A stretch of 64,000 nucleotides of DNA from Patiria pectinifera (taxonomy: Eukaryota; Echinodermata; Asteroidea; Valvatida; Asterinidae): assembly GCA_029964075.1 (NCBI GenBank), contig CM057134.1, positions 24,096,905-24,160,904 on the forward strand, in the 5' to 3' direction. A model generated the notes under the pieces. The model was not told the DNA's origin, searched no databases, and saw nothing but the letters and a program-made list of their open reading frames with translations. Within the stretch, counting starts at the first letter, position 1, and each line of letters begins with the position of its first letter. This document shows positions 23,216 to 36,100 of this stretch, piece by piece. Position numbers and translations under genes: made by a program.

Positions 23216-23586
23216 ACACTAAGTACTAACCTGTGCAGCGGTTCATGAACTTTTTTTCAGTAGCTGGGTACTATTATGTTTATTCATGAGGAAAGATCAG
23301 CGACGTCTAGCATTGCATTGTTATATTATCCCATGTACTCTATTAAAGGATTTTAAAGAACGGCTGTCGTCAAGCTGCCACAATTAGCCTAGTGGATGGT
23401 GAGAAAGACTATAGATCGAAAGATACCTTGTTCGAATCCACCAATTGTAATTTTCCATTCCCTATTTTTCTTCTCCGAATTTATCTTTGGGAATATTTTA
23501 ATAGAAGGGAAAAAATTAGGTTCAAGAGCCTAAGTGTCTTGAAAAAAAAAAATTGCGAACCGCTACAGAGGTTAGTATATAGTGCC
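23216..23586. mobile_element. Foldback element with a tRNA-like promoter inside
   Basis: An inverted pair of about 28 bp: CACTAAGTACTAACCTGTGC at 23216 and, at 23557-23585, the reverse complement with a few changes. The interior (about 310 bp) includes the Pol III-like boxes annotated separately. It is non-coding. Confidence 0.45.
23380..23447 (+). other. tRNA-like A and B boxes (tRNA-derived SINE or tRNA pseudogene)
   Basis: TTAGCCTAGTGG (23384-23395) fits the A box, and GTTCGAATCC (23430-23439) fits the B box, at the spacing of a tRNA without intron. The T stem and acceptor stem pair poorly, so this is not a functional tRNA; a tRNA-derived SINE head or relic is more likely. Confidence 0.4.
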
Positions 23587-24032
23587 TTCCTAACTCCTGA
23601 ATGCCATTGGACAGGTCAATTTTGGGCACAGGGGTGATCGAGGGAATCCCTATGTGAACAATACATTTTGTACACAAGCCTATGTAAATGCGCACAAACA
23701 CACTAGGTTTTCCCGCCAACTTGCAACCCCTCCAGTAGGATCACAAGACCAACACCTCCTCTGGTGGATGTACCATGGTCCATACTAGGATCTAGTGATA
23801 GATGACCTGGGCATGGCTACCACGTGGCTGGGACAATAAAAAACAAAGGAATGTGGAAGTGATTTTATTCACACTGACTCCCGCTAAGGTTTTAACAGCT
23901 CTTATACTGAGGGAATTGTTCCAATTCAGTGAGAAAAGGCGATTGTTGTTCCTATTTCCGTAAAGTATCTGGCAAATATTGAGAAGTTGAGGCCAGTGTC
24001 CCAGACGGATGGGTTTGCTAAAGTAGCGAAGG

Positions 24033-25746
24033 GTGTTACAATTGATAATGTAGTAACCAACGATAACGTATCACCAACGGATAAAGTATCACAAATTGAC
24101 CGATAGTGTAGTAAAATTTGTATCCGATAATGTATCACTTGTCGACGGATCATGTAACTACAAAATAACTGTATCCGATAATGTATCACCTCGGAACGGA
24201 TACCGTATCAACCGATAAGTATCAAAAATCAACCGATAATGTATCAGTATATTTGGAAAAGGTGGAATTATTGCAAATTAATTAAAAAGGCTAATAGGTG
24301 CCTTTACTATGATGAGTCCCCACTCGGGAAAGTTTATCATTAAGAATTTTTTTTGTAATTTGGGAGGGAGTTGCTCCGGTTTGGAGACGTTCTACTTCCA
24401 AGTGGGCCTAGGCTAGTGCTGTACCCAGCTTTTGATGTCGGGTGGGGAGGGAGGGGGGGGGGGGGTAACCGCACTCGCACATCCGCGCCGAAATTAATGT
24501 GGACAAGTTCTTTTCTCCGGACACTTGGCCTCCGTATGGGCTCCGTGCTCTAACCAAGAGGGCGCGTTTTACCACTTTTGAGAGCACCATGGACGTGTTT
24601 TATTTCTCCATGATGGACGGGACATAGCATGTGCGTACTGTAATGTACGGGTTCGCGCTCAAAGTTCACCACTTCCAGAATGTGCCAACCGGGCTATGAG
24701 CCGCAGCGTCTTCGCATGATCGTCAGGCAACGTCGACGCGCATACGTTCAATTTAACTTGCGATGGTATCCCAGACTATTCCCTTCCCCAATAACTTTGC
24801 ATCATTCAAAATACGCAGTGGATGGACTGGGAACCAGTCTCCTCCCCCAACTCTCCGTTTCTGGCCGTTGAAGGGGCACTTGTGCACGGAGCCCATAGCC
24901 TCCATGGTAAAATCAAAAGCTGAGGCGGGGCTCGTGCCATATTTTCAACGGGGAGCGCTGATAAAATCCTACAATCAGGTACACTTTATTACTGTACCAT
25001 ACAAATGCACCGGCTTTTGTTTAAGGGGGGGGGGGGGCACCGTTCGCTTGTGACGTCATGTGTTATTTGTCCACCCACTGACTTCAGTTTGTTGAACCTC
25101 TACAGTTTGCAGTCCAAACGGAGCCTGCCGCACCCTTGAGGCCAACACAGGCGCGGATCCGGGGGAGGGGGGTTTAGGGGTCAACCCCTCCCAGCTGTGA
25201 CACCCTCCCCCCAAAACATACCGGTAAAATGTCCGCCTGTTCGAATTACGGACGGAGGCAGCTTAGATAGGGGGTATTTGTATACCATTCTGTAATCCAG
25301 TGTTATAATAATCGTCGAATTTGAACAGCGCCGCCTACTGAAATATGGTACCCTCCAGTTTTGGATTTTACGGAGGCCAAGTGTCCGGAGAAAAAAAACC
25401 TGTGTACATTTTCAGATTTTTTTGCTGATGAAACCCCCTCCCCCTGCGAAAACTCATGGGTCCGCCCTTGCAACAGTGGCGTTAATCTGTGCCGGGGACT
25501 GGAGGATGGGGGATAGCTAAAAAAAAATTAAAAAAAATCCCGGCCGTGAAATTCAAAAAGAAGGGGGGGGGGCCTTGCTGGAGACCACATGACACTGGGG
25601 GCGCTGTTTATGATACAGATGTATCAGCGGATTGCAAGCTTTGTGTACTTTTTCTCCCTTTCTCAGTACTATATAATACATTTCGGCGGTTGGAGTGTTT
25701 GGAAAATACCTCAAAATCTGCCTTTTTTTTCTCTAAATACGAAATA

Positions 25747-25787
<41 letters not shown>

Positions 25788-26163
25788 GGGGGGGGGGTGA
25801 TCCAATAGCCCAGACCCCCTCCCCGGTCAAAAAGTGGGGCGGGATAATCGGACATAAAACAAACATTTGTGTACACCTCTTCCCCATACTGATACTTAAT
25901 CGGTTGATTTTTGATACATTGTCGGTTGATACAATATCCGTTCCGAGGTGATACATCATCGGATACAGTTATTTTGTAGTTACATTATCCGTCGACACGT
26001 GATACATTATCGGATACAAATTTTACTACACTATCAGTCAATTTTTGCTACATTATCGGTTATAGTGATACAATATCGGTCAATTGTAATATCGGTCAAT
26101 TTGTGATACATTATCGGTTGGTGATACGTTATCCGTTTGTTACTACATTATCAGTTGTAACAC
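24033..26163. mobile_element. 2.1-kb element whose TIRs are arrays of GATAATGTATCAC words
   Basis: Both ends (24033-24250 and 25898-26163) consist of inverted, imperfect repeats of GATAATGTATCACNNAACC. The outermost word is GTGTTACAA on the left and TTGTAACAC on the right. The two arms match along their length with matching variants (for example CGGATACCGTATC against GATACAATATCCG), so they are true TIRs. The interior is non-coding and holds a second inverted pair (CTCCGGACACTTGGCCTCCG near 24527 and 25373), a possible MITE near 25148-25470 with GCGGATCC/GGGTCCGC ends, and a GT microsatellite. I found no clear target duplication. Confidence 0.7.
25748..25797 (+). repeat. (TG)n microsatellite followed by a 13-G run
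   Basis: About 18 TG dinucleotides, then thirteen G. It gives rise to meaningless open frames on both strands. Confidence 0.95.
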
Positions 26164-26463
26164 AGCCTACATAAAGCAGGATTGACTGGCTGTGACTCTA
26201 AGTAACTTGATACAGCTACATGTATGCTTTGACTGTAGGTGATTGAAAAGCCAACTGTGCCTACCGGTACTTCTTGCCTGCTTTTGTCTGTTAGCTGCAT
26301 TTGACTATCACTGTGCTTGCTTGAAATATTGGTCAATAGCCTGTGTAAAAGGCATGTCAGGTGAAGAGGATTGACTTTTTGACTGTCTTTGACTGTACAG
26401 ATAGTGGGAGGGTTAATTGTCATAATATAATTGCAGATTTATGTGACAGTGTAGATTACTGTT

Positions 26464-26977
26464 TAGTCTAGGGGCTAGACGTTGTTCTTGTTTGCTACGC
26501 CGACAACCGAACCGGCCACCGCTATAACCGGCCACCGCGAGAGGGCGCTATCACGACCAACCAATATTATCCACGAACCTGGGCTAAGTTCGGGCAAGGA
26601 CCATTAGTCGACTAGTGGTTGATTTGTGACGTACCTTACGCCTGCGCACTGATAGCAACGTGTGAACGTCCCTAGTCGAACGCTGTATCGCAAAACTTGC
26701 TCTCTGCTAGCGATTATGAATGCGCGCGGCTATTGGTTACCAGCGAAGCAACCAACCCCAGTAGGCTGGTTCGAAATAGTTGACTAGCGTAGTCAACCAC
26801 CGTCGACTAGACAGAGTTCGGGCAAACGTTAGTTAACCATTGGTCAACTATAGTCCTTGCACGAACTTGGCCCTGTCTGACAGGTTCGTGGGTGATATTG
26901 GTTGGTCGTGATAGCGCCCTCTCGCGGTGGCCGGTTATCGGCGTAGGAAACAAGAACAACGTCTAGCCCCTAGACTA
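26464..26977. mobile_element. Mutator-like MITE with 9-bp target duplication
   Basis: The 514-bp element starts TAGTCTAGGGGCTAGACG and ends with its reverse complement. It is flanked by perfect 9-bp duplications ATTACTGTT (26455-26463 and 26978-26986). The TIRs extend about 100 bp, including a GGCCACCGCGAGAGGGCGC block on both sides; a second inner inverted block carries GTTCGGGCAA. Long TIRs with 9-bp duplications are the signature of Mutator-like elements. Non-coding. Confidence 0.85.
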
Positions 26978-27054
26978 ATTACTGTTTAGTTCTACCCCCT
27001 ACCACCTTCCCCCTCCCATCCAAAAATGTGGGTTCAAAAGAAAACAAAAAACAA

Positions 27055-28654
27055 CTAGAAATGTGTTTGTGGACAAACACTGAGCTGTTTCGACCGTTTT
27101 ATTAATGACTGCCATAAAAGGAGTTTCATCCAGGTTGAATGAACATGTACATGCGTATTCTATACAAAAAGTGTCCATGCTATGTAAAAAAACCCACAAT
27201 TTTTCATGACGTCATGATGACGCCACACATTTTTTGAAATTGTCTGTATCTATCTACGACCTAACAAACCTTTTGCAAAAATGAATTTCGAATTAACCAC
27301 GTTCCATTGATGAGATATGAGTAAAAGATCCAAAAATTGAATAATTCATATAAAATGACATGATGACGTTATCGTGACGTCACTGCAATGTTTGTCTATA
27401 AAACTTCCTGGAATATCTGCATACCGACATTGAACCCAATCGGACATCAGGTTCTCTGAGGTCGATCGGACCATATTTTATATAATTTTTGAAAAATGTG
27501 AAGAAAATATTAAAATTTGAAAAATTCATAAAAAATTAGACGATGAATGCTTTTATCTATACCTACCTACCCACCAAGTTTCATAACGATCGGACATACC
27601 CTTATATGTGAATCACAACATCACGTTTTTGATGATGTCATGATGACGTCACACATTTTATGAAATTTTGTGCATCTATCTTTCACCTGACAAACATGTT
27701 ACAAAAAGAATTTTGAATTTACCATGTTCCATTGATGAGATTTGAGTAAAAGAACCAAAAATTGCATAATTTATATAAAATCACATAATGACAAGTCCCG
27801 GAAACTTCCATACCAAGTTTTAACCCAATCGGACCTCCGGTTCTGTAGATATAGTGCCTTAAAGTATACACTTTTAGGATGACGTCATGTGACACGTGAT
27901 GACGTCATGATGACGTCATGATGACGTCATGATTCGGCATACATCTTCAGATGGATGTATAAGTTTGTGCCAGGTTTGAAGTCGATCGGACCGTATTTTA
28001 TATAATTATGCAAAATTTGAAGAAAATATTATAATTTGAAAAAATCATAAAAAATCAGATGATGACGTCATGATGACGTCACTTCAGATTTTGAATGCTG
28101 TTATCCATACCTACCTACCCACCAAGTTTTATGACGATCGGACATACCCTTATATGTGAATCAAAAAATCACGTTTTTGATGACGTCATGATGACGTCAC
28201 ACATTTAACGAAATTCTGTACATCTATCTATGACCTAACAAACCTGTTACAAAAAGAATTTCGAATTTACCACATTCTGTTTATGAGATATGAGTCACAG
28301 GTCCAAAAATTGAATAATTCATATAAAATCACACGATGACGTCATCATGACGTCACTGCAATTTTCGTCTATAACACGTCCCGGAATACTTGCATACCAA
28401 GTTTGAACCAAATCGGACTTCCGGTTCTGTAGATATAGGGCCTTGAAGTATGCTCTTTTAGAATGACGTAACGTGACACGTGATGACGTCATGATGACGA
28501 AAAGTTTCGGCATACATCTTCAGATGGTGGTCTAAGTGTGTGCCAGGTTTGAAGACGATCGGATTTGAAAAAAGTCCAAAAGTGCCTTGTAGAACGAAAA
28601 CACGTGTTATCCTATGGGAAAAAAAGTGGAAGAAAAAAAAAAAAAAGAGAAAAA
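27055..28654 (-). repeat. Array unit 0: divergent member with variant hairpin
   Basis: This 1600-bp unit is clearly older than its neighbours and is full of TGATGACGTCATGATGACGTCA words and CCAAGTTTGAAnnnAATCGGAC blocks, which repeat about every 340-400 bp inside it. Its terminal hairpin is GTGTTTGTGGACAAACAC (27063-27080), against GTGGTTGTGAACAACCAC in the other units. The T-A to G-C pair change in the stem is compensated. It joins unit 1 without intervening host sequence. Confidence 0.65.
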
Positions 28655-30384
28655 CTAGAAATTGTGGTTGTGAACAACCACAGAGCTGTTCCCAATATTG
28701 ATTATCTGTTGGACCCATAGACATATAAGTAGAGATCTATGTCTGTTTGCAACAGAAGATAGGGCTTTCCGCATAAGGCCAAAAAAAAAAAGTCTCCGGT
28801 TTCTGGTATGCGCGCGCGTCGCCGCAGCCATGCGCGTCGGCAAAATGAAAAAGTTTTTTTTTCAATACAAGATCATGTTTCAAAACCGCCAAACTCACTG
28901 GTTTGACTGGAATTCTGCTGCTGCACAATTTTAACGTGTTTTTAGATGGGGTTATGATCGAGAATAAGATTTATGTGGCCTCTCTGGACTCCCATATATT
29001 TGCCCTAAGTTTAGTCGGGCACCATTTGCAGTCATCAGCCGACATTTGAAGCCAAAAAAAAAAAAAAACAGGTAAAAAAAAAAAAAAGCCGCGTCGCCGC
29101 ACCACTTTTGGGGCAAGCTCCATACCAGAAACCGGAGACTTATTTTTTTTGGCCTAATGATTTGTTTTTAACAACGTCCCTGACTATCAGTATGCATGAA
29201 CATAAAATCTGTCAAAGTTAGCCGGAAATCGGCTAAAACGGTCACTGTGGACAGGATTTGAACTCAGCAACACGTGCGCTGCGCGCGGGCTGACTGACAT
29301 ACAATATGTACAACGTACAATGTACGTGCATGTACATGTACATTGTGGACGTCCTGTGCATTTTTTAAAGCAGAGGTATTGTCAACCTGAAGTTTCAAGC
29401 GTGCGCGGGGCATGTCCGAGTTTGCTTATTGCCTCGAAGCTTTGAAATGTTTTAGACCTACCCTTAAATAGACAATTAAAGTAAAAACTAATATAAAAAC
29501 TGCCATGGTTGATTTTTCAGGAATTTTCTAAGGAAAAAGGGTCTTTTCATTATAACTTCCGGTCTGATGACGTCATACACCTTAAACTTCGCACACGGCT
29601 TAAGTGGGTCAAGGTCATTATATACACCAATATTTAGGCGATTCCGACAAACTTCGCCACAGACATCTATTCAAAATACATTTTTGAACATTTTCAACCT
29701 GTCGCTAGAGGGCGCTCGAAGATTGCATGACGTCATCGGTAGATGATTTGAAGAATACTATCAGCCAAGAGACTAACACCGTTGAAAGCAAGTTCATATC
29801 TATTACCACTTTTAAATAATAAGCAACTTCCGGTTTTGGCCTTTTTCGACCGGAAGCAAGGGTCACGTGATTTCACGCACACTGAATGAAATAAAGACCT
29901 CAACCTACTCTACCACTTGCCGGCAACCGAATGCTGCGGACGCGTACGGTTGATTTCTTATGCATTTTTAAATATTAAAAGTGTCACAATTTAATTGCCT
30001 ATAAATAAACACCGGATGACGTCATCATGACGTCATCATTACACAATGCTGTTTGAGTAAGGGTCTTTGCTTGGACAAGGATTGGTGTAAATGAATTACT
30101 GGCAAAGAGTCGAAAATGCCCTTTGAAAATTGACATTTTTTTTTAAATTTCTGTGTACAAAGTCTATGGGAAAAATTAAATATTCAAAATTCTATAATAA
30201 ATCACGTGATGACGTCAGCATGACGAAAAGTTTCGGCATACATCCTCAGATGATGGTTAATAACTATGCTGAGTTTAAAGTTGATCGGATTTAAAATAAT
30301 TGCCAAAGTGGCTTGTAGAATAAAAACGTGTACAAAACCTATGGGGAAAAGTGGAAAAAGAAAAAAAAAGAAAAAAAAAAAAAA
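28655..30384 (-). repeat. Array unit 1, carrying a Harbinger-type insertion
   Basis: This unit is 1730 bp; removing the 378-bp insertion and one 3-bp target copy leaves 1349 bp, exactly the length of unit 2. It is the apparent source of the A-half of the later 2.9-kb units: the stretch from about 29258 (TTTGAACTCAGCAACACG) to 30384 is almost identical to 34973-36094 and its counterparts. Confidence 0.8.
28777..29154. mobile_element. PIF/Harbinger-type MITE inside array unit 1
   Basis: The 378-bp insertion starts GGCC then an A run and AGTCTCCGGTTTCTGGTATG; it ends with the inverse, closing in GGCC. It is flanked by TAA on both sides (28774-28776 and 29155-29157). The other units keep the uninterrupted site GCATAATGATT, giving an empty-site comparison. 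A 3-bp TAA duplication and G-rich ends fit PIF/Harbinger. Confidence 0.8.
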
Positions 30385-33190
30385 CTAGAAATTGTGGTTG
30401 TGAACAACCACAGAGCTGTTCCCAATATTGATTATCTGTTGGACCCATAGACATATAAGTAGAGATCTATGTCTGTTTGCAACAGAAGATAGGGCTTTCC
30501 TCATAATGATTTGTTTTTAACAACGTCCCTGACTATCACTACGCATGAACATAAAATCTGTCAAAGTTAGCCGGAAATCGGCTAAAACGGTCACTGTGGA
30601 CAGGATTTGACCTCAGCAACACGTGCGCTGCGCGCGGGCGGACTGACATACGATATGTACAACGTACAATGTACGTGCATGTACATGTACATTATGGACG
30701 TCCTGTGCATTTTTTAAAGCAGAGGTATTGTCAACCTGAAGTTTCAAGCGTGCGCGGGGCATGTCCGAGTTTGCTTATTGCCTCGAAGCTTTGAAATGTT
30801 TTAGACCTACCCTTAAATAGACAATTAAAGTAAAAACTAATATAAAATCTGCTATGGTTGATTTTTTAGGAATTTTCTAAGGAAAAAGGGTCTTTTTATT
30901 ATAACTTCTGGTCTGATGACGTCATACACCTTAAACTTCGGACACGTCTTAAGTGGGTCAAGGTCATCATATACACCAATATCTAGACGATTCCGACAAA
31001 CTTCGCCACAGACATCTATTCAAAATACATTTTTGAAAATGTTCAACCTGTCGCTAGAGGGCGCTTGAAGATTGCATAACGTCATCGGTAAATGATTTGA
31101 ATAATACTATCAGCCAAGAGACTAACACCGTTAAAAGCAAGTTCATATCTATTACCACTTTCAAATAATAAGCCACTTCCGGTTTTGGCCTTTTTCGACC
31201 GGAAGCAAGGGTCACATGATTTCACGCACACTGAATGAAATAAAGACCTTAACCTACTCTACCACCTGCTGGCAACAGAATGCTGCGGACGCGTAAGGTT
31301 GATTTCTTATGCATTTTTAAATATTAAAAGTGTCACAATTTAATTGCCTATAAATAAACACCGGATGACGTCATCATGACGTCATCATTACACAATGTTG
31401 TTTGAATAAGGGTCTTTGCTTGGACAAAGATTGGTGTAAATGAATTACTGGCAAAGAGTCGAAAATGCCCTCTGAAAATTGACATTTTTTTTTAAATGTC
31501 TGTGTACAAAGTCTATGGGAAAAATTAAATATTCAAAATTCTATAATAAATCACGTGATGACGTCAGCATGACGAAAAGTTTCGGCATACATCCTCAGAT
31601 GATGGTTAATAACTATGCTGAGTTTAAAGTTGATCGGATTTAAAATAATTGCCAAAGTGGCTTGTAGAATAAAAACGTGTACAAAACCTATGGGAAAAGT
31701 GGAAAAAGAAAAAAAAAGAAAAAAAAGGAAAAACTAGAAATTGTGGTTGTGAACAACCACAGAGCTGTTCCCAATATTGATTATCTGTTGGACCCATAGA
31801 CATATAAGTAGAGATCTATGTCTGTTTGCAACAGAAGATAGGGCTTTCCGCATAATGATTTGTTTTTAACAACGTCCCTGACTATCACTATGCATGAACA
31901 TAAAATCTGTCAAAGTTAGCCGGAAACCGGCTAAAACGGTCACTGTGGACAGGATTTGACCTCAGCAACACGTGCGCTGCGCGCGGGCTGACTGACATAC
32001 GATATGTACAACGTACAATGTACGTGCATGTACATGTACATTGTGGACGTCCTGTGCATTTTTTAAAGCAGAGGTATTGTCAACCTGAAGTTTTAAGCGT
32101 GTGCGGGGCATGTCCGAGTTTGCTTATTGCCTCGAAGCTTTGAAATGTTTTAGACCTACCCTTAAATAGACAATTAAAGTAAAAACTAATATAAAAACTG
32201 CCATGGTTGATTTTTTAGGAATTTTCTAAGGAAAAAGGGTCTTTTCATTATAACTTCCGGTCTGATGACGTCATACACCTTAAATTTCGCACACGTCTTA
32301 AGTGGGTCAAGGTCATTATATACACCAATATTTAGGCGATTCCGACAAACTTCATCACAGACATCTATTCAAAATACATTTTTGAAAATTTTCAACCTGT
32401 CGCTAGAGGGCGCTGGAAGATTGCATGACGTCATCGGTAGATGATTTGAAGAATACTATCAGCCAAGAGACTAACACCGTTGAAAACAAGTTCATATCTA
32501 TTACCACTTTTAAATAATAAGCCACTTCCGGTTTTGGCCTTTTTCGACCGGAAGCAAGGGTCACGTGATTTCACGCACACTGAATGAAATAAAGACCTCA
32601 ACCTACTCTACCACTTGCTGGCAACAGAATGCTGCGGACGCGTACGGTTGATTTCTTATGCATTTTTAAATATTAAAATCGTCACAATTTAATTGCCTAT
32701 AAATAAACACCGGATGACGTCATCATGACGTCATCATTACACAATGTTGTTTGAATAAGGGTCTTTGCTTGGACAAAGATTGGTGTAAATGAATTACTGG
32801 CAAAGAGTCGAAAATGCCCTCTGAAAATTGACATTTTTTTTTAAATGTCTGTGTACAAAGTCTATGGGAAAAATTAAATATTCAAAATTCTATAATAAAT
32901 CACGTGATGACGTCAGCATGACGAAAAGTTTCGGCATACATCCTCAGATGATGGTTAATAACTATGCTGAGTTTAAAGTTGATCGGATTTAAAATAATTG
33001 CCAAAGTGGCTTGTAGAATAAAAACGTGTACAAAACCTATGGGAAAAGTGGAAAAAGAAAAAAAAAGAAAAAAAAGGAAAAAAAAAAACTTTAACGAAAA
33101 CAAGAGCTGTTCCCAATTGAAATTGGGAACAGCTAAAAAAAACTTTAACGAAAACAAGAGCTGTTCCCAATTGAAATTGGGAACAGCTAA
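30385..33190 (-). repeat. Array units 2 and 3
   Basis: Unit 2 (30385-31733) is 1349 bp. Unit 3 (31734-33190) is 1457 bp because of a 108-bp insertion at its A-rich end. Both show the same internal landmarks as unit 1: GCGCTGCGCGCGGG, the GTACATGTACATTGTGG inverted word, CGCTAGAGGGCGCT, and paired TGACGTCATCATGACGTCATC. Confidence 0.85.
33083..33190. repeat. Two tandem 54-bp terminal-hairpin modules
   Basis: Each 54-bp module contains TTTAACGAAAACAAG and the perfect 30-bp inverted repeat AGCTGTTCCCAATT-GA-AATTGGGAACAGCT (33105-33134 and 33159-33188). AGCTGTTCCCAAT is also the sequence just inside the unit hairpin, so these look like stacked ends of a related element at the unit junction. Confidence 0.8.
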
Positions 33191-36100
33191 CTAGAAATTG
33201 TGGTTGTGAACAACCACAGAGCTGTTCCCAATATTGATTATCTGTTGGACGCATAGACATATAAGTAGAGATCTATGTCTGTTTGCAACAAAAAATAGGG
33301 CTTTCCGCATTATGATTTGCTTTTATCAATGTCCCTGACTATCACTATGTATGAACATAAAATCTGTCAAAGTTAGCCGGAAATCGGCTAAAACGGTCAC
33401 TGTGGGCAGGATTTGACCTCAGCAACACGTGCGCTGCGCGCGGGCTGACTGACATGCAATATGTACAACGTACAATGTACGTGCATGTACATGTACATTG
33501 TGGACGTCCTGTGCATGTTTTAAAGCAAAGGTATTGTCAACCTGAAGTTTTAAGCGTGCGCGGGGCATGTCCGAGATTGCTTATTGTCTTGAAGCTTTGA
33601 AATGTTTTAGACCTACCCTTAAATAGACAATTAAAGTAAAAACTAATATAAAAACTGCCATGGTTGATTTTTCAGGAATTTTCTAAGGGAAAAGGGTCTT
33701 TTCATTATAACTTCCGGTCTGATGACGTCATACACCTGAAATTTCGCACACGTCTTAAGTGGGTCGAGGTCATCATACACACCAATATTTAGGCGATTCC
33801 GACAAACTTCGCCACAGACATCACTTCAAAATACATTTTTGAAAATTTTCAACGTGTCGCTAGAGGGCGCTCGAAGATTGCATGACGTCATCGGTAGATG
33901 ATTTGAAGAATACTATCAGCCAAGAGACTAACACCGTTAAAAGCAAGTTCATATCTATTACCACTTTCAAATAATAAGCCACTTCCGGTTTTGGCCTTTT
34001 TCGACTGGAAGCAAGGGTCACGTGATTTCACGCACACTAAATGAAATAAAGATCTCAACCTACTCTACCACTTGCCGGCAACAGAATGCTGCTGACGCTT
34101 ACGGTTGATTTCTTATGCATTTTTAAATATTAAAAGTGTCACTTTTCAATTGCCTATAAATAAACACCGGATGACGTCATCATGACGTCATCATTACACA
34201 AAGGTGTTTGAATTAAGGTCTTTGCTTGGACAAAGAGTGGTGTAAATGAATTACTGGCAAAGAGTCGCAAAAGCCCTTTGAAAATCGACAATTTATTTTT
34301 AATTTCCGTGTACAAAGTCTATGGGAAAAATTAAATATTCAAAATTCTATAATAAATCACGTGATGACGTCATGATGACGAAAAATGGCGGCATACATCT
34401 TCAGATGATGGTTAATAACTATGCTAAGTTTAAAGTTGATCGGATGTAAAATAATTGCCAAAGTGGCTTGTAGAATAAATACGTGTACAAAACCTATGGG
34501 GAAAAGTGGAAAAATAAAAATAAAATTTACATTGTAAACTGATATAATTGCACTTCTGGTAAAACCGGAAGTAAGGGTCACATGACGTTGACATAGACAT
34601 TTTCATTTACAACACTTCCGTGTTCATATATTTACCAAGTTTGAGATCAATCGGTCAAATAGTTTTAAAGTTAAAGGACTATTAAGATAATTGCCTCATT
34701 AAATATTCATGACGTCATTATGTGAAATATGACATATATCATTAATGATAATGCAACATATTGATTCTTTATTGTTGCTTAATGCTATTATAAGATGTCA
34801 ACGGCTCAACGCAATGAAATTTATAGTTCATTAGATATGCTATTTAGGGTCTAAAATTAACACTTCCGGTAACACCGGAAGTAAGTCACATGACCTTGTC
34901 ATACCAATTTTCATCTGTAACTTTTTTCTCTCTATATAGCTGCCTGATTTGAGAGCAATCGGTCAATTTGAACTCAGCAACACGTGCGCTGCGCGCGGGC
35001 TGACTGACATACAATATGTACAACGTACAATGTACGTGCATGTACATGTACATTGTGGACGTCCTGTGCATTTTTTAAAGCAGAGGTATTGTCAACCTGA
35101 AGTTTCAAGCGTGCGCGGGGCATGTCCGAGTTTGCTTATTGCCTCGAAGCTTTGAAATGTTTTAGACCTACCCTTAAATAGACAATTAAAGTAAAAACTA
35201 ATATAAAAACTGCCATGGTTGATTTTTCAGGAATTTTCTAAGGAAAAAGGGTCTTTTCATTATAACTTCCGGTCTGATGACGTCATACACCTTAAACTTC
35301 GCACACGGCTTAAGTGGGTCAAGGTCATTATATACACCAATATTTAGGCGATTCCGACAAACTTCGCCACAGACATCTATTCAAAATACATTTTTGAACA
35401 TTTTCAACCTGTCGCTAGAGGGCGCTCGAAGATTGCATGACGTCATCGGTAGATGATTTGAAGAATACTATCAGCCAAGAGACTAACACCGTTGAAAGCA
35501 AGTTCATATCTATTACCACTTTTAAATAATAAGCAACTTCCGGTTTTGGCCTTTTTCGACCGGAAGCAAGGGTCACGTGATTTCACGCACACTGAATGAA
35601 ATAAAGACCTCAACCTACTCTACCACTTGCCGGCAACCGAATGCTGCGGACGCGTACGGTTGATTTCTTATGCATTTTTAAATATTAAAAGTGTCACAAT
35701 TTAATTGCCTATAAATAAACACCGGATGACGTCATCATGACGTCATCATTACACAATGCTGTTTGAGTAAGGGTCTTTGCTTGGACAAGGATTGGTGTAA
35801 ATGAATTACTGGCAAAGAGTCGAAAATGCCCTTTGAAAATTGACATTTTTTTTTAAATTTCTGTGTACAAAGTCTATGGGAAAAATTAAATATTCAAAAT
35901 TCTATAATAAATCACGTGATGACGTCAGCATGACGAAAAGTTTCGGCATACATCCTCAGATGATGGTTAATAACTATGCTGAGTTTAAAGTTGATCGGAT
36001 TTAAAATAATTGCCAAAGTGGCTTGTAGAATAAAAACGTGTACAAAACCTATGGGGAAAAGTGGAAAAAGAAAAAAAAAGAAAAAAAAAAAAAACTAGAA

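Noticed and set aside
23380-23447. Functional tRNA gene
   Set aside because: T-stem and acceptor stem pairing fail although A and B boxes are present.
30355-30384. A-rich unit ends as SINE or LINE poly-A tails
   Set aside because: They sit inside every junction together with CTAG and the hairpin, lack a Pol III promoter or RT, and show no target duplications.
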